DNA from: Mya arenaria
Lineage: Eukaryota; Mollusca; Bivalvia; Myida; Myidae
Length of the DNA: 64,000 bases
Assembly: GCF_026914265.1 (NCBI RefSeq)
Contig: NC_069123.1
Coordinates: 53,376,473-53,440,472, forward strand
Direction of reading: 5' to 3'
Part shown: in pieces, positions 60,788-64,000 of the stretch
Position numbering within the stretch: the first letter of the stretch is position 1
Layout: each line of letters begins with the position of its first letter
Program-made: the position numbers and the translations under genes
The notes under the pieces: model-generated
Database searches by the model: none
Seen by the model: only the letters and a program-made list of their open reading frames with translations
What the model was told of the DNA's origin: nothing

Positions 60788-63700
60788 TCAGAAGCTGACC
60801 TTGATAACATCCTTGACCTGCAGAGCGGTAAGTATTACATAAAACACCCACAGGAAGATAACGAACACGCCTGAGGCAATCTTAGGGCCCTGGGGACCGC
60901 CCAGCTCAGCGCGCCCGAATACCGGAAGAAAGCGGCGAAGGAGGAGGAGGCCTAGCGCTATACAAGCGAACACCGAGTACACGATCACCGTGAAGCCTAG
61001 GGAACCCGCCGGTACTTCAAAATATTCACCCTGAAGCACACACAGAAAAAAAACATACATGTATTTTAAATTTAGTAAAGAACATGTGTAACGCGGTATT
61101 TTGGTAGCGGCTAGTTTTGATTCACGAAATTCGGCCTACAGGGTACATATTAAAAGATTGGAGTCGTGCAGTGGATTTTTTGCAGTTGATGACATCATAT
61201 CTTCTCGTTTCTTCATTTGCATCAACATGATCGACTTGAATGGACGTTAAATCAATTAATCAATCAGTCTTCGTCGTTGCGCTAACCTTAATCGTTGATG
61301 GTTTCTTTACAAAAACATTTAATATTCCTTTACAAAAGTATCATTATCGATGTATGTTTTATAGTAACAAGCTGTTAGTATTTAGTTGTACTTCTCTATT
61401 TTACTGTATTTGTATTAGAAGTTTTGAATACATTTCCAAGTATATCAATAAGTTGATGTCTTAATTGCTTATTTGAATGAGCATAAAAGGGGCCACTCGA
61501 AATAGGCACAAAGGTTCAGCGGAAGTCCAATAAGTATTGACAGTTTAAATGTCTGTACTACTATGTCAGTCTACCGTCTCAATCGGAGTTTATAGTCCTA
61601 AGTCTCGACGTCCTGTGCGTCTGTCCGAAAAGTTTATGTCGCTTGATTAGCAAATACCTTTTCACTTACTGCCATGAAACTGCTTTGTTGTTGTTGTTGT
61701 TGCTGCTGTTGATGACCTTTTATTACATTCGTCTCTTTAAATGACTACCATGTTTCGGACAGTGTGTCCTTATCAACATATTTGTTTTGTATTGAATACA
61801 ACAACTCGCAGCGGTTATTAGATGTGTTATTTTCTGCCGAGTCAGTGTGGAAATTACTCCCACAACTCGTCGCTCCCAATGTTATGCGGAACACACATTC
61901 AATATCTGGACACAATAACACCCCGCACTGTTAAACAAGTTCGACCATGTAGCAAAGTAAATCCTTATGTGATAACACGTAATACCAGTAATGCATTTAA
62001 CCGTTTCAGTCTTTTTCGGTTTTATTCAATTATGTACACGCCAAAGCAGATAACACAATGGTTTAAAGCTAAATGTTGCCCAAGGCGTATATATACTTCT
62101 ACAAAGTAAATCTGACTGGTCACATCACTATACCGCCTGTATCTGACCACACAGAAATGAGCACCATTTCCACTATTTGACACTATCAAATCTACTTGTG
62201 TACAATAAATGTTCCCATGCACTTTGTTGCAACGATTTGTTTTTACCTTGACTGCCCAGTAGATGGAGGCGATGGTCCAGGGCAACCCGAGTCCCAGGAA
62301 CACGTTCACCGAGTTACTTCCGTTCACGTTCCCCACCGAGCTGTCAGCCGTCTTCTCGTTTAGCGCTGCCGTCTTACTCGCAAACGTGTCAGGCATACTC
62401 GTTCCTGAAAAGTTTAATGGGACAATTGTACATGTCAGGTGAACGATAACTTGCCTTGAAAAGCCCTTTAAATATTCTAATTAAGCCTTTGGGTTTTTTC
62501 TTTGTAGCATTTATTCAAAGTTCACATACCATGATATATAAAGTATACGCCGAAGAATTGTTTGCAACAATCGCGAACTTGTGCTAGTTTCACAAAAACG
62601 CAAATTTTAAAATGTTCCGCCTGCACTACTGTACTCCGACTTGACATTAATAATAACAATCCAATCGTAATCATTGCCTTGTTTGTTATGCGCCTTACAT
62701 TTAAAACTTCTAGTATAATCAGGGACAATTACATAACTCTTGTTTAGGATAAATTCGGCAAACCTAACACTGCTTCCCTCTCTTCCCACACATCTTTCTC
62801 TACAACTAACAGTCTAGATTATTATGTTTCCACTTAAACAATACAATATACATGTATATATTAAATTCTTCTCTTAACGCTTTTCCTTATAGAACACTTT
62901 TTCTTGGTATTTAATCTGACATTTAATAAGAGGGCCGTAAGCGATGTTGACAAAACTCGTGGCACAATCCCCTTTCATGTTTGATTGTATATTGTTTGTT
63001 TCAGTCATCGATACTCTTATTTATATTAATGAAATACTGAACGTACCAAGCGCGACGAATGTGATGGCGGTAATGGCGTCGTCGAGCCCGATGAGACATC
63101 CGAATGTGCCCGCGAGGTCGTTTATAAACGTCGTGAGGAGCCCGATGACCCCCAGCGAAATGAGGAACGTCGGCCATCCGCCCCCGTACTTTGCTGGGGG
63201 TACACACGCGAAGATTATCTGTAGAGGAAGAAGAATGAATTAAACGCATACGTATAAATGTTTATAGATGGATATGCATGTAGTTATAGGTTAACGGACG
63301 CGTTAAATGCACAAACTACATGCGAGAAGACAATTGTTTACATTTTCACAACTTATATCATAAACATCGTCGACAATGAAGAAGTTAATGAAAGACAAGA
63401 AAAGCTCGCCATCTATAGAAATTCCGATAAGCAAAAAAGTTAAAAAAACAGATCATGGTGATATGATTTATAACATCAGGTGTGCTTAACTGAGTTGGGC
63501 ATGCATCAGGCACAACTAAAGCACAACTAAGGTCATCGTCGGAATGTGGGACGAACCTTCCATCCAAAAGTGAAGAAGTGGAGGACGTAGTCGAGGAAGG
63601 TAGCGTTGTCGATATCACCGCCGTTGACGTTCATCGCTTCCTTGAACTGCTGCACCCACGTGGAGGACTCGAGCGCCATACCACCCATATTCGCCTTCGT

Positions 63701-64000
63701 CATATTCAATAGCCGACTCACGATGCCGTCAAACTCTATATGAATAAACACACGGTATATAATTATTTACTATGACGGGGATGATGAGGACGATTTGGGT
63801 AAATGTTAGCTTTAACGAGAATGATGAGGGTGGCGTGGGTGCATGTTAGCTTTGATGGGAATGATGAGGGCGATGTAGGTGCATGTAAGCTTTGATGGAA
63901 ATGATGAGGGTAGCGTGGGTGCATATTAGCTTTGATGGGAATGATGAGGGTGGCGTGGGTCCATGTCAGCTTTGATGGGAATGATGAGGGTGGCGTGGGT
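60788..64000 (-). CDS. Na+/Ca2+ exchanger (SLC8/NCX), C-terminal exons; 5' end outside the window
   Basis: Plasma-membrane antiporter moving 3 Na+ in for 1 Ca2+ out. Four minus-strand exons: 63557-63735, 63047-63218, 62247-62404 and 60788-61030 (TGA stop 60788-60790), GT-AG with matching phases, about 250 residues. They encode the end of the cytosolic loop ([16 protein letters not shown]) and the transmembrane segment starting [18 protein letters not shown]. The alpha-2 repeat follows ([54 protein letters not shown]), with the TSxPDTF ion-binding core intact. The last two helices come next ([20 protein letters not shown] and [17 protein letters not shown]). The order matches vertebrate NCX C-termini, where the last exon likewise begins just before the penultimate helix. 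The Calx-beta domains and alpha-1 repeat must lie beyond 64000. Which paralogue it is cannot be said. Confidence 0.95.
62925..63003 (+). mobile_element. LINE 3'-UTR fragment related to the 52.7-57.3 kb element
   Basis: AGAGGGCCGTAAGCGATGTT, then CTCGTGGCAC and CCCTTTCATG, aligns with AGGGCCGTAACTAATGTTG, CTTGTGGCCC and CCCTTTTGCAT at 57110-57160 in the LINE 3' UTR. Short and diverged, in an exchanger intron close to the 63047-63218 exon. Confidence 0.5.
63771..64000. repeat. 40-bp minisatellite, at least 5.7 copies, running off the window
   Basis: Unit TAGCTTTGATGGGAATGATG plus AGGGTGGCGTGGGTGCATGT, 40 bp, with a few substitutions per copy; it lies in an exchanger intron. Confidence 0.95.

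Overview
This window is AT-rich animal nuclear DNA with spliced genes, long introns and dense repeats. The gene set (methylthioribose kinase, ATF4, COX10, WIPI2, a Na+/Ca2+ exchanger, a lineage-specific death-domain protein) and the repeat style (mollusc-type 'tatgccccc' repeats, CAG-ended hAT-like MITEs, a non-LTR element with a 2A peptide) suggest a lophotrochozoan, most likely a bivalve mollusc. The species is an inference. All splice models were read by eye from exon homology, GT/GC-AG signals and phase agreement.

Layout. 1-3219: non-coding, with a 39-bp minisatellite and older tandem repeats. 3220-13934 (possibly to 18324), minus: methylthioribose kinase. Its introns hold a hAT-like MITE, a 32-bp minisatellite, a roughly 3.2-kb array of 29-bp repeats, and a LINE remnant carrying a MITE. 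14223-18133: a run of repeats including a foldback MITE, 145/137-bp dimeric repeats, and a DD34D mariner nested in another TIR element. 18861-20899, plus: ATF4, with a 3-codon uORF1 and a 56-codon uORF2 overlapping the main start. 23891-32046, minus: COX10 in six exons, with three TIR elements in its introns. 32047-34893: non-coding, with a local duplication, a 39-bp minisatellite and an (AT)n tract. 34894-44455, plus: WIPI2 in eleven exons, with one GC-AG intron and a possible alternative donor. 44456-48885: non-coding. 48886-59914, plus: a six-exon death-domain protein whose third intron carries a full-length-looking LINE flanked by a 14-bp target-site duplication. 60788-64000, minus: the 3' end of a Na+/Ca2+ exchanger (SLC8/NCX), ending in a 40-bp minisatellite at the window edge.

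The genes do not form a pathway or operon. The one suggestive pairing is ATF4, the stress-response regulator of amino-acid metabolism, lying head-to-head with the methionine-salvage kinase. I found no CRISPR array, rRNA, convincing tRNA or prokaryotic-style system. The most interesting signals are the ATF4 uORF architecture outside vertebrates, the 2A-bearing LINE, the death-domain protein with a TRADD-N-like middle region, and a nested transposon whose empty site is preserved in a neighbouring duplicate.
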